Shown one piece after another: positions 1 through 5,762 of a DNA stretch of 10,656 nt. A model generated the notes under the pieces. It was not told where the DNA came from. It worked only from the letters and a program-made list of their open reading frames with translations, and did not search any database. Both the position numbers and the translations under genes were made by a program. Location: assembly GCA_015494005.1 (NCBI GenBank), contig WGCB01000132.1, positions 1 through 10,656 on the forward strand, given 5' to 3'. Origin of the DNA: Caldilineaceae bacterium (GTDB lineage Bacteria; Chloroflexota; Anaerolineae; Caldilineales; Caldilineaceae). Positions within the stretch are counted from its first letter, which is position 1. Each line of letters starts with the position of its first letter.

Positions 1-37
1 GCAGTTGGGTCAGTTGTTGGGCTGTTCGGGGAGTCAT
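1..37 (-). CDS. N-terminus of a probable TetR-family regulator (partial, runs off the left edge)
   Basis: Reading the minus strand from an ATG at 37-35 gives MTPRTAQQLTQL before the window ends. An AGGAG ribosome site lies at 49-45, seven bases before the ATG, and a near-consensus promoter and a palindrome lie further upstream, so this is a real gene start. Many TetR-family repressors begin with a short MxPRTxEQ-like stretch before the helix-turn-helix, and autoregulation through an overlapping palindrome is typical of them. Only 12 residues are visible, so the family call rests on this resemblance and on the operator, and no DNA-binding domain can be seen. The insertion sequence lies just upstream and may have separated the gene from whatever it originally controlled. 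Confidence 0.55.
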   Translation of the reverse strand, partial: MTPRTAQQLTQL

Positions 38-58
38 GTGTTCTCTCCTGGTTTTTTG

Positions 59-76
59 ATTGACTATTCAGTCAAT
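59..76. promoter_or_regulatory. Palindromic operator over the start site of the left-edge gene
   Basis: ATTGACTATTCAGTCAAT consists of two perfect 7-bp inverted arms (59-65 and 70-76) around a 4-bp centre. It overlaps half of the -10 hexamer and covers the predicted transcription start of the minus-strand gene. A bound dimer here would block initiation. The dimension and placement fit autorepression by a TetR-type protein. Binding itself is inferred. Confidence 0.6.
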
Positions 77-102
77 ATACAGCAAAAATAAAAACGTGTC
101 AA
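74..102 (-). promoter_or_regulatory. Sigma-70-type promoter of the left-edge regulator gene
   Basis: On the minus strand, TTGACA (102-97) is followed after exactly 17 bases by TATATT (79-74). The predicted start is near 67, giving a leader of about 30 bases with an AGGAG ribosome site. The -35 box ends only 17 bp from the left end of the insertion sequence, so the element stopped just short of the promoter. Confidence 0.75.
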
Positions 103-118
103 CGCTGTGCATATCAAA

Positions 119-140
119 GGGGTGCAAATAAAAGTTGTCA
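119..140 (+). repeat. Left terminal inverted repeat of the insertion sequence
   Basis: It begins GGGGTGCAAATAAAAGTTG and ends in TCA. It matches the reverse complement of 1599-1620 at 20 of 22 positions, the two differences being A/G transitions at 128 and 132. Confidence 0.85.
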
Positions 141-142
141 GT

Positions 143-170
143 GAAGTAGAAAGAGAAGTAGAAAGAGAAG
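143..170 (+). repeat. Purine-rich 12-bp tandem repeat just inside the left end
   Basis: GAAGTAGAAAGA occurs twice in tandem (143-154, 155-166), followed by a partial copy GAAG (167-170). It lies immediately inside the left terminal repeat and has no counterpart at the right end, where the coding region reaches the repeat. Subterminal repeats of this kind can be extra transposase-binding sites; that role is inferred. Confidence 0.6.
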
Positions 171-231
171 GACCTCCGAAGATGTGTAGAATAAGAAGGT
201 ACGCAAACCCAATCTACCATCCAGGAGGTCC
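170..231 (+). promoter_or_regulatory. Inverted repeat able to hide the transposase ribosome site, with a possible internal -10
   Basis: GGACCTCC (170-177) is a perfect 8-base complement of GGAGGTCC (224-231), and the latter overlaps the AGGAGG ribosome site (223-228) of the transposase. In RNA entering from outside the element the two arms can pair across a 46-base loop and block initiation. A possible -10 box, TAGAAT (187-192), lies between the arms; RNA starting near 199 would lack the left arm and stay translatable. No good -35 box is seen for it. IS10 and IS50 are known to use this anti-read-through logic; its use here is inferred from the layout. Confidence 0.5.
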
Positions 232-233
232 CA

Positions 234-1598
234 ATGGAGTGTAGCACGAACGACGCAAAGAAGAAAACATTTGTGCAGACGGTGCAAGAGGTAGCGGCAC
301 GGCTGGCAGCCGAGTTGTATGACAGGGTGGCGCAGGAGCCGCGCACGCTGACGGAGATGGAGGGTGAAGCGACCCAGGTGATGTGGCAGCTGGGGGAAGC
401 GTTGTTGCAAGCCCTTTGTGAGCTGTGGGTGCCCCCGTATCCGGAGCCGGAGATCCGTTGCACATGCGGTGAAACAGCCCAGTATGTGCGCAGGCGCAGC
501 GGCCAGATGAAGACCCAGCTGGGGATAGTGCGCCTGCGGCGGCCCTACTATCTGTGTGAGCACTGCGGGCAAGGCCGCTATCCCGTGGATGAGGCGCTCG
601 GCTTCTGTGCGGGGAGCATCAGTGCGGGGCTGGATGGCCTGCTGGCCTATGTGGGCAGCCTGCTGCCCTTCGATGAAGCGGCCGCCCTCCTGGAGCAGCT
701 CCGGGGTCTCTCGGTGTCCAGTGGCCGCATTCGCCGCTCCACAGAGACCCTGGGCCAGCGGGTCCAGGTCCAGGAAGCGCAAGCGGTGGAGCAGGCGTGG
801 GCCCAAGGCCATCCACCACCAGCCACCGCCCCCTTGCCTCCCTCGCAACCGCTCTACATCTCCATGGATGGCGTCTCGGTGCTCCTCCGCCAACAAGGGG
901 GTCGAGAACAGAAGTTGGGCGCCGTCTACACCACCAAGGCCAAGCCTGCTCGCCAACGGCCTGACCAACTGGAAATCCGGGCGGAGCAGATGTCCTTCTA
1001 CACGGAGATGGCCGAGGCGACCACCTTTGGCCGGGGTCTGTGGCTGGAGGCCCAACGGCGGGGAATGGGCCAGGCCGAGCAGGTGGTGGTCATCGGCGAC
1101 GGCGCCCACTGGATCTGGCGCTTAGCCGAGGAACATTTCCCGGATGCCATCCAGATCCTCGACTGGTACCATGCCAGCTCCTACATCTGGAAGGCAGCCC
1201 ATGCCATCTACGGGGAAGACAGTGACCTGAGCAAACCGTGGGCAGAGCATCGCCTGGACCAGTTGTGGGAAGGGAAGCTGGACCCGCTCCTCAGGGAGCT
1301 GCAAAGCCATGCCTCCCACCAGGCCGTCCGTGAGGCCATTTCCTATTTCCAGAACAACCGCAGCCGCATGGACTACCCCCGCTACCGGAAGATGGGTCTC
1401 CAAATCGGCAGCGGCGTCATCGAGTCCGGCTGCAAACATGTCATCGCCCATCGCCTCCGCCAGGCGGGCATGCGCTGGACTGAGGAAGGTGCTCAGGCTG
1501 TCGCCAAACTCAGAGCCCGACTCAAGAGTGGCCGCTGGGAGGAAACGGTTGCTCTCATTCCACCTCCTCGACGCTCGTATCATCGCTCTGCCGCTTGA
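234..1598 (+). CDS. ISKra4-family DDE transposase
   Basis: This 454-residue protein cuts and rejoins the ends of its own insertion sequence. It has a zinc-ribbon-like pair of cysteine motifs (C76-x-C78 and C108-x-x-C111) in the N-terminal DNA-binding part, followed by an RNase-H-like catalytic domain. Likely catalytic residues are D212 in ISMDG, D289 in VVVIGDGAHWIW and E397 in IGSGVIESGCKH; the ILDWYHASSYIW segment (about 308-319) adds another conserved aspartate. These blocks are typical of ISKra4-type transposases. The start is fixed by AGGAGG five bases before the ATG. The frame is open throughout and all motifs are present, so the gene looks intact and potentially active. The TGA stop is directly followed by the right terminal repeat. 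An ISLre2- or UPF0236-like label is a less likely alternative. Confidence 0.9.
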   Translation: MECSTNDAKKKTFVQTVQEVAARLAAELYDRVAQEPRTLTEMEGEATQVMWQLGEALLQALCELWVPPYPEPEIRCTCGETAQYVRRRSGQMKTQLGIVRLRRPYYLCEHCGQGRYPVDEALGFCAGSISAGLDGLLAYVGSLLPFDEAAALLEQLRGLSVSSGRIRRSTETLGQRVQVQEAQAVEQAWAQGHPPPATAPLPPSQPLYISMDGVSVLLRQQGGREQKLGAVYTTKAKPARQRPDQLEIRAEQMSFYTEMAEATTFGRGLWLEAQRRGMGQAEQVVVIGDGAHWIWRLAEEHFPDAIQILDWYHASSYIWKAAHAIYGEDSDLSKPWAEHRLDQLWEGKLDPLLRELQSHASHQAVREAISYFQNNRSRMDYPRYRKMGLQIGSGVIESGCKHVIAHRLRQAGMRWTEEGAQAVAKLRARLKSGRWEETVALIPPPRRSYHRSAA

Positions 1599-1620
1599 TG
1601 ACAACTCTTACTTGCACCCC
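1599..1620 (-). repeat. Right terminal inverted repeat of the insertion sequence
   Basis: It begins TGACAACTCTTACTTGCACC directly after the transposase stop codon and ends in CC, and is the inverted match of 119-140. The last four bases merge into a run of nine cytosines (1617-1625), which makes the exact outer boundary uncertain by a few bases. Confidence 0.85.
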
Positions 1621-1636
1621 CCCCCTGCCGCCTCCC

Positions 1637-1665
1637 TTGCCAGGCTGGCCTGGATCGCGTACACT
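1637..1665 (+). promoter_or_regulatory. Promoter of the kinase gene, predicting a leaderless mRNA
   Basis: TTGCCA (1637-1642) and TACACT (1660-1665) are separated by exactly 17 bases. The ATG of the kinase begins six bases after the -10 box, close to where transcription should start, and no Shine-Dalgarno sequence can be placed between them. The promoter lies 16 bp from the right end of the insertion sequence. Confidence 0.6.
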
Positions 1666-1671
1666 GGGGCC

Positions 1672-2880
1672 ATGTGCTCAGAGGAAACCTCGAACATCAG
1701 GCCGAACACCATCGAACCGAGCCGGGACGCCAGCCCACTGGAGCAGCGTAACCGGGAGCTGGCCATCCTCAACGCCATCGCGGCCGCGCTCAACGGCACC
1801 CTGGATTTGGACGAGGCCCTGGGGACCGTGCTGGCCCTGGTGGCGGATCTCCTGGGCCTGGAGACTGGCTGGGTCTTCCTCCTGGACGAGGAAACGGAGG
1901 AGTTCTATCTGGCCGCGGCCCAGCACCTGCCCCCGGGCCTGGCCAGCCATCCGGATCTGCTGGCTGGCTCCTGCTACTGCCTGGACACCTACCAGGCCGG
2001 GGACATGGACGGGGCCGCCAACGTGAACGTGGTGATCTGCAGCCGGCTGCGCAGCCTGGTGGACGGCACCGACGGCCTGGCCTACCACGCCAGCATCCCC
2101 CTCTACGCCCGGGGCAAGGAGGTGGGCGTGCTCAACGTGGCCAGCCCGGACTGGCGCGAGCTCTCCCCGGAGGATCTGCGCCTGCTCCACACGGTGGGGG
2201 ATCTGCTGGGCATGGCCGTGGAGCGGACCCGCCTCTTCGCCCGTAGCGCGGAGGTGGGCGCTCTGCGGGAGCGCAACCGGCTGGCCCGGGAGATCCACGA
2301 CACCCTGGCCCAGCGGCTGACGGCCATCATCCTCCAGCTGGAGACCACCGAGGCCCTGCTGGAGAGCGGCGCCGAGCCTTCCCAGCTCCAGGGGACGGTG
2401 GCCCAGGCCCTCTCCCTGGCCCGGACCAGCCTGGAGGAGGCCCGGCGCTCCGTGGCGGATCTGCGGGCCGCGCCTCTGGAGGGCCGCACCCTGGTGGAGG
2501 CCCTGGAGCAGCTGGTCCAGGAGACCACGGCCAGCAGCGGCCTGCCCGTGGAGTGGCGGGTGGAGGGGAGCGTCCGGCCCCTGCCCGTGCGAGCGGAGGT
2601 GGGGCTCTATCGCATCGCGGAGGAGGCCCTGCGCAACGTGGTGGAGCATGCCCAGGCCACCCAGGCCCAGCTGCTCCTCACCTTCCTGCCCCGGGCCGTG
2701 CGCCTGGCTGTGACCGACGACGGGGTGGGCTTCCACCCCCTGGAAACCCCGCCGGACGCGTTCGGCATCCGGGGCATGCGGGAGCGGGCCCAGCTCCTGG
2801 GCGGCGCCCTCTTCGTCCACAGCCGGCCGGGCCAGGGCGCCCGTCTCCTGGCCACCCTGCCCGTGGGAGGGCCAGCGTGA
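1672..2880 (+). CDS. GAF-domain sensor histidine kinase (NarL-partner, HisKA_3 type)
   Basis: This 402-residue protein is a probable cytoplasmic sensor kinase; no membrane segment is visible. After a short helical lead (about 22-60), a GAF-like sensor domain spans roughly 30-188. A dimerisation and phosphorylation helix follows, with the motif LAREIHDTLAQRL and phospho-acceptor H209. The HATPase domain shows the N box (EEALRNVVEHA, N322), the G1 box (TDDGVGF, 348-354) and the G2 box (GIRGMRER, 365-372). It should phosphorylate the regulator encoded next, with which it overlaps by GTGA. The sensor carries three cysteines (C101, C103, C123) that could bind a metal or react with oxidants; this is an inference. 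The reading frame is open further upstream into the transposase, but the ATG at 1672 sits correctly behind a promoter and removes the overlap with the insertion sequence. Confidence 0.88.
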   Translation: MCSEETSNIRPNTIEPSRDASPLEQRNRELAILNAIAAALNGTLDLDEALGTVLALVADLLGLETGWVFLLDEETEEFYLAAAQHLPPGLASHPDLLAGSCYCLDTYQAGDMDGAANVNVVICSRLRSLVDGTDGLAYHASIPLYARGKEVGVLNVASPDWRELSPEDLRLLHTVGDLLGMAVERTRLFARSAEVGALRERNRLAREIHDTLAQRLTAIILQLETTEALLESGAEPSQLQGTVAQALSLARTSLEEARRSVADLRAAPLEGRTLVEALEQLVQETTASSGLPVEWRVEGSVRPLPVRAEVGLYRIAEEALRNVVEHAQATQAQLLLTFLPRAVRLAVTDDGVGFHPLETPPDAFGIRGMRERAQLLGGALFVHSRPGQGARLLATLPVGGPA

Positions 2881-3518
2881 GCGCCTCCATCCGCATCCTG
2901 GTGGCCGACGATCACCCCATCGTGCGGGACGGGCTGCGGGCGGTCCTGGAGACCCAGCCCGATTTCCTCATCGTGGGGGAGGCGGCCAGCGGCCAGGAGG
3001 TCCTGGACCGGGTGGCTGGGCTGCAGCCCGATCTCCTGCTCCTGGACCTGGAGATGCCCCAGCTGGATGGGGTCCAGGTGCTCCAGGCCCTGGCGGCCCG
3101 AGGATCCCCGGTGCAGGCCCTGGTCTTCACCGCCTACGACACGGACGAGCGGGTGGTCCAGGCCATGCAGGCCGGGGCCCAAGGCTATCTGCTCAAAGGC
3201 GCGCCCCGGGACGAGCTCTTCCGGGCCGTGCGCACCGTGGCCGGGGGTGGCGTCTGGATCCAGCCCCAGGTGGCCCACAAGCTGGTGCGCCACGTCCGCG
3301 GGGACGCAGCGGCCCTCACCCCTCGGGAGCGGGAGGTCCTGCAGCTGGTGGCCCAGGGCCTGGCCAACAAGCAGATCGCCGCCCGGCTGGGCATCACCGA
3401 ACGCACGGTCAAGCTCCACGTGAGCAACATCCTGGGCAAGCTGGGCGCCGCCAACCGCACGGACGCGGTCACCCTGGCCGTGCAGCGGGGCCTGGTGCGC
3501 CTCCAACCCCGAGAATGA
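2877..3518 (+). CDS. NarL/FixJ-family response regulator
   Basis: The 213-residue protein has a receiver domain (about 5-120) with the acidic pair D11-D12, phospho-acceptor D57 in LLLDLEMP, T85 and K107 in YLLKG. A LuxR-type helix-turn-helix follows (about 145-205) with the signature LTPREREVLQLVAQGLANKQ and the recognition segment ITERTVKLHVSNIL. It is a DNA-binding transcription factor switched by the upstream kinase. Translation starts at a GTG that shares bases with the kinase stop codon, preceded by GGAGG six bases away, so the two are coupled. Its targets are not shown by the sequence; the palindrome at 3520-3535 and the transporter gene beyond are the obvious candidates. Confidence 0.92.
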   Translation: MSASIRILVADDHPIVRDGLRAVLETQPDFLIVGEAASGQEVLDRVAGLQPDLLLLDLEMPQLDGVQVLQALAARGSPVQALVFTAYDTDERVVQAMQAGAQGYLLKGAPRDELFRAVRTVAGGGVWIQPQVAHKLVRHVRGDAAALTPREREVLQLVAQGLANKQIAARLGITERTVKLHVSNILGKLGAANRTDAVTLAVQRGLVRLQPRE

Positions 3519-3519
3519 C

Positions 3520-3535
3520 CTGTACGAAAGTACAG
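3520..3535. promoter_or_regulatory. Perfect palindrome or GNRA-loop hairpin between regulator and transporter
   Basis: CTGTACGAAAGTACAG begins two bases after the regulator stop codon: 6-bp arms (CTGTAC/GTACAG) around GAAA. As RNA it is a stem with a GAAA tetraloop, but it is followed by a C-rich stretch and not a T run, so it is a poor intrinsic terminator. As DNA it has the size and symmetry of a dimer-binding site and could be the operator of the adjacent regulator for the transporter gene. The sequence does not decide between the two. Confidence 0.5.
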
Positions 3536-3650
3536 CCCCCTCGCTGTCCCCCCGCTGGATGCCTCGGAGGGCCGGCCGTGGTACCCTGCCCTTGGGTGGC
3601 CGGGGCGATCTTCCAGGAAGTTTCCCGCTTTTCCCGCCCTTTTTACCCCC

Positions 3651-3670
3651 ATCCGAGGCAATCCGAGGCA
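3651..3670. repeat. 10-bp perfect tandem repeat in the transporter leader
   Basis: ATCCGAGGCA occurs twice head to tail (3651-3660 and 3661-3670), ending 15 bases before the AAAGGAG ribosome site of the transporter. It may be a simple slippage duplication or a paired protein-binding site. The rest of the 178-bp gap between regulator and transporter (3519-3696) shows no convincing promoter to my eye. Confidence 0.7.
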
Positions 3671-3696
3671 GTTTTCCACAGCAAAGGAGCTCGATC

Positions 3697-5223
3697 ATGG
3701 CTCGGCACAGCATTGGACGTGGCATCAAGTGGACGCTCTTGCCCGGGGCGGCGCTGTTGGCCCTGGGGATCCCAGGCGCGGCCCTGGCCCACGGAGGCGG
3801 GGAAGGCCAGGCATCGGTGCTGGCGGGTCCCCTGGCCTGGGGCTTCCTGGTCTTCGGCCTGGCGGTCATCGCCGGGGTGGCGGTGATCCTCTTCACTGGG
3901 CGGCCAGAGCCAGGCCTGGTCACCCCGGAGCGCTTCCACGCGGGGAAGGGGCTCTCCGGCTATGTGGCCAAGATGCGCCTCTTCAGCCGCAATGCCCGGC
4001 TCTACATGGTGCACGTGGTGGGCATGGACGTGATCCACGGCACCTGGATGGTCCTCTTCAACCTCTATCTCCTGGAGCTGGGCTTCCCCATCGCCTTCAT
4101 CGGCCTGCGCATCCTCCTGGCCTCCGTCACCCGGGCCCTGTTCGCGGTGCCGGCCGGCCTCATCTCGGACCGGCTGGGACGGAAGCTCTCCTTCATCCTG
4201 GGGGATGGAGGGGGCGCGGTCATGTCCCTCATCGCCATCTCCACGGGGGACCCGACCCTGCTCCTGGCCACCGGGGCCCTGGGAGGCATCTTCAGCGCCG
4301 TGCACGGGGTGGCGGAGCCGGCCTTCATGGCGGAGAACTCCGCGGACTACGAGCGGGTGCACCTCTTCAGCGTGGCCGACGGCACCCGGACCGCGGCGGC
4401 CATCATCGGCTCGGTCCTGGCCGGGCTGGTCCCCCTGCTCCTGGCCGGCACCGGGCCGGACGCCACCATCCAGACCTACCGCCTGGTGGCCTACGCGGGG
4501 ATCGCCGGCTGGTTCGCCTCCCTCATCCCGGCCCTGATGCTGCAGCAGACGGCCCTGCCCAGCGCGCCGGTCAGCGGCCTGCGGGATCTCTTCGCCAACG
4601 TCACCCACCCGGATCGGATCTGGCGGCTCACCGCGCCAGAGGTGACCCTGGCCTTCGGCGCGGGCTTCGTCCTGCCCCTGCTGAACGTCTTCTTCCACCA
4701 GGGGCTGGGCAGCCCGGAGGTGGAGATCGGCGTCACCTTCGCCGCGGGGCAGGCCTTCCTGGTGGTGGCGGCCTTCCTGGCGCCTCTCCTGGCCCTGCGG
4801 CTGGGCAAGGTGCGTTCCGTGGTCTTCACCCGGCTGGCCGCGGTGCCCTTCCTGGTGCTCCTGGCCTTCTCGCCGAACGTGGGCAGCACCCTGGGCTCTG
4901 TGCTCACCGTGGCCGGGCTGGCTCACATCGCCCGCATCACCTTCATGAACATGGCCGGGCCCATCCGTTCCGCCTTCGCCATGGAGCTGCTGGATCCTGG
5001 GGAGCGGGGCACCCAGGTGGGGGTGCAGATGGCCCTGGCCGGCGCGGTCTCGGGCCTGGGCAGCTTCCTGGGCAGCCGCCTCATGGACGCGGGCAACTAC
5101 CAGGTGCCCTTCATGGTCATGGCGGGCTTCCTGACTATCTCGGCCCTGCTCTTCTGGCGCTTCTTCGCCGGCCAGGAGGAGCCGGTCCCGGAGGCCGCCC
5201 AGGCCAGCGCAGCCGCGGACTGA
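3697..5223 (+). CDS. Major facilitator superfamily transporter with signal-peptide-like N terminus
   Basis: A 508-residue membrane transporter, substrate unknown. The loop 2-3 signature of the family is clear (AGLISDRLGRK, 153-163), followed by repeated hydrophobic segments through about residue 490 and a short acidic cytoplasmic tail. Unusually, residues 1-31 look like a cleavable signal peptide (basic start, hydrophobic core, ALA before H32). An HGGGEGQ stretch and an extra membrane segment (about 43-67) come next, then a basic linker before the first MFS helix near 104. If cleaved after A31, the His-Gly stretch would lie outside the membrane and the 12 MFS helices would start from the cytoplasm as usual. 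The start at 3697 has AAAGGAG upstream; the longer open frame adds residues unlike a membrane protein. It follows a two-component pair and is 13 bp from the next gene, so the context suggests signal-controlled transport. Confidence 0.85.
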   Translation: MARHSIGRGIKWTLLPGAALLALGIPGAALAHGGGEGQASVLAGPLAWGFLVFGLAVIAGVAVILFTGRPEPGLVTPERFHAGKGLSGYVAKMRLFSRNARLYMVHVVGMDVIHGTWMVLFNLYLLELGFPIAFIGLRILLASVTRALFAVPAGLISDRLGRKLSFILGDGGGAVMSLIAISTGDPTLLLATGALGGIFSAVHGVAEPAFMAENSADYERVHLFSVADGTRTAAAIIGSVLAGLVPLLLAGTGPDATIQTYRLVAYAGIAGWFASLIPALMLQQTALPSAPVSGLRDLFANVTHPDRIWRLTAPEVTLAFGAGFVLPLLNVFFHQGLGSPEVEIGVTFAAGQAFLVVAAFLAPLLALRLGKVRSVVFTRLAAVPFLVLLAFSPNVGSTLGSVLTVAGLAHIARITFMNMAGPIRSAFAMELLDPGERGTQVGVQMALAGAVSGLGSFLGSRLMDAGNYQVPFMVMAGFLTISALLFWRFFAGQEEPVPEAAQASAAAD

Positions 5224-5236
5224 GGAGGTGGACACC

Positions 5237-5668
5237 ATGACCGTGAACTCGACGGCCCTGTCCCGAATCCGCAAGCCCCGCTGTTTCCTGGTCACCGCCC
5301 TGGCGCCGGAGGGGACGCCACCGGCCCAGGCCAACCGCCAGTTCAACCAGTTCGTGGCGGACCGACGCCTGCCCCTGGTCCTCTTCCACGACCACTTCAT
5401 CGGCCAACCTGGAGGCGTGGCCATCTTCTTCGTGGAGACGCCGGAGGAGCGGGATCGGCTGGCCAGGTGCGAGGCCCTGGCCGGGTGGCAGGTGGAGGTG
5501 CGCCCCCTGATCTTCTCCTACAGCCCGGCGGCCTTCGACGAGCAGATCGCCTACACCCTGCGGGCCTACCGGGAGGCGGACTGGGAGCAGCTGCGCCAGG
5601 AGCAGCGTCCCGCCTACGGGAACCCGGCCCGGGAGGCGGAGACCGGGTCGGAGGACGAGGGGGAATAG
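5237..5668 (+). CDS. Uncharacterised 143-residue soluble protein linked to the transporter
   Basis: I do not recognise the family. The protein has alternating beta-strand-like and helical segments: FLVTALAP (17-24), a helix with QANRQFNQFVADR (31-43), LPLVLFHDHF (45-54), GGVAIFFVETPEERDRL (59-75), then WQVEVRPLIFSYSP (84-97) and a helical tail. This order resembles the ferredoxin-like fold of small YCII-type or stress-responsive alpha/beta-barrel proteins, but no signature proves it. H51-D-H53 is a possible metal or catalytic site. The C terminus is charged and acidic. GGAGG directly after the transporter stop and eight bases before ATG 5237 shows co-transcription and probably coupled translation with the transporter, so a joint role is likely. 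A GTG at 5228 is in frame but overlaps the ribosome site. The bidirectional terminator follows. Confidence 0.8.
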   Translation: MTVNSTALSRIRKPRCFLVTALAPEGTPPAQANRQFNQFVADRRLPLVLFHDHFIGQPGGVAIFFVETPEERDRLARCEALAGWQVEVRPLIFSYSPAAFDEQIAYTLRAYREADWEQLRQEQRPAYGNPAREAETGSEDEGE

Positions 5669-5702
5669 CCGCCCAAGCGGGGAAGCAGGGGGCATCACAG
5701 GA

Positions 5703-5733
5703 AAAGCGGCCCGATTCGCAACCGGGCCGCTTT
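5703..5733. terminator. Bidirectional intrinsic terminator between convergent genes
   Basis: A perfect 11-bp stem (AAAGCGGCCCG, 5703-5713; CGGGCCGCTTT, 5723-5733) closes a 9-base loop. On the plus strand it ends in TTTCTC; on the minus strand in TTTTCC. It lies 34 bases after the plus-strand cluster and 29 bases after the minus-strand stop codon, as expected for a shared terminator. T runs are short, so efficiency is uncertain. Confidence 0.85.
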
Positions 5734-5762
5734 CTCGTGGCATCGGGGCTGGGTGTGGAGGA

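Larger units (their letters stand above)
119..1620 (+). mobile_element. Complete insertion sequence, ISKra4-like
   Basis: The element is bounded by 22-bp imperfect inverted repeats (119-140 and 1599-1620, 20 of 22 positions matching) and holds one full-length transposase gene. At about 1.5 kb it is compact: the transposase stop codon abuts the right repeat directly. Its base composition is less GC-rich than the flanking genes. No target-site duplication is visible: the bases left of the element (catatcaaa) do not match those right of it (ccccctgcc). The element therefore either makes no duplication or sits at a rearranged junction. The ISKra4 assignment comes from the transposase; the boundaries come from the repeats. 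Confidence 0.85.

Noticed and set aside
1309..1671. In-frame extension of the kinase into the transposase gene
   Set aside because: It lies in a different frame over the transposase coding region, and the residues are shadow sequence; ATG 1672 has a promoter directly in front.
3556..3587. Possible transporter promoter with a TACCCT -10
   Set aside because: No acceptable -35 hexamer occurs at 16-18 bases, and such a -10 is common by chance.
3621..3639. Repeat of TTTCCCGC upstream of the transporter
   Set aside because: Two short pyrimidine-rich copies without symmetry; weaker than the exact 10-bp duplication nearby and likely chance.
3643..5424. Long minus-strand open frame opposite the transporter
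   Set aside because: The translation is charged low-complexity sequence with no domain, while the plus strand has a clear transporter with a ribosome site.
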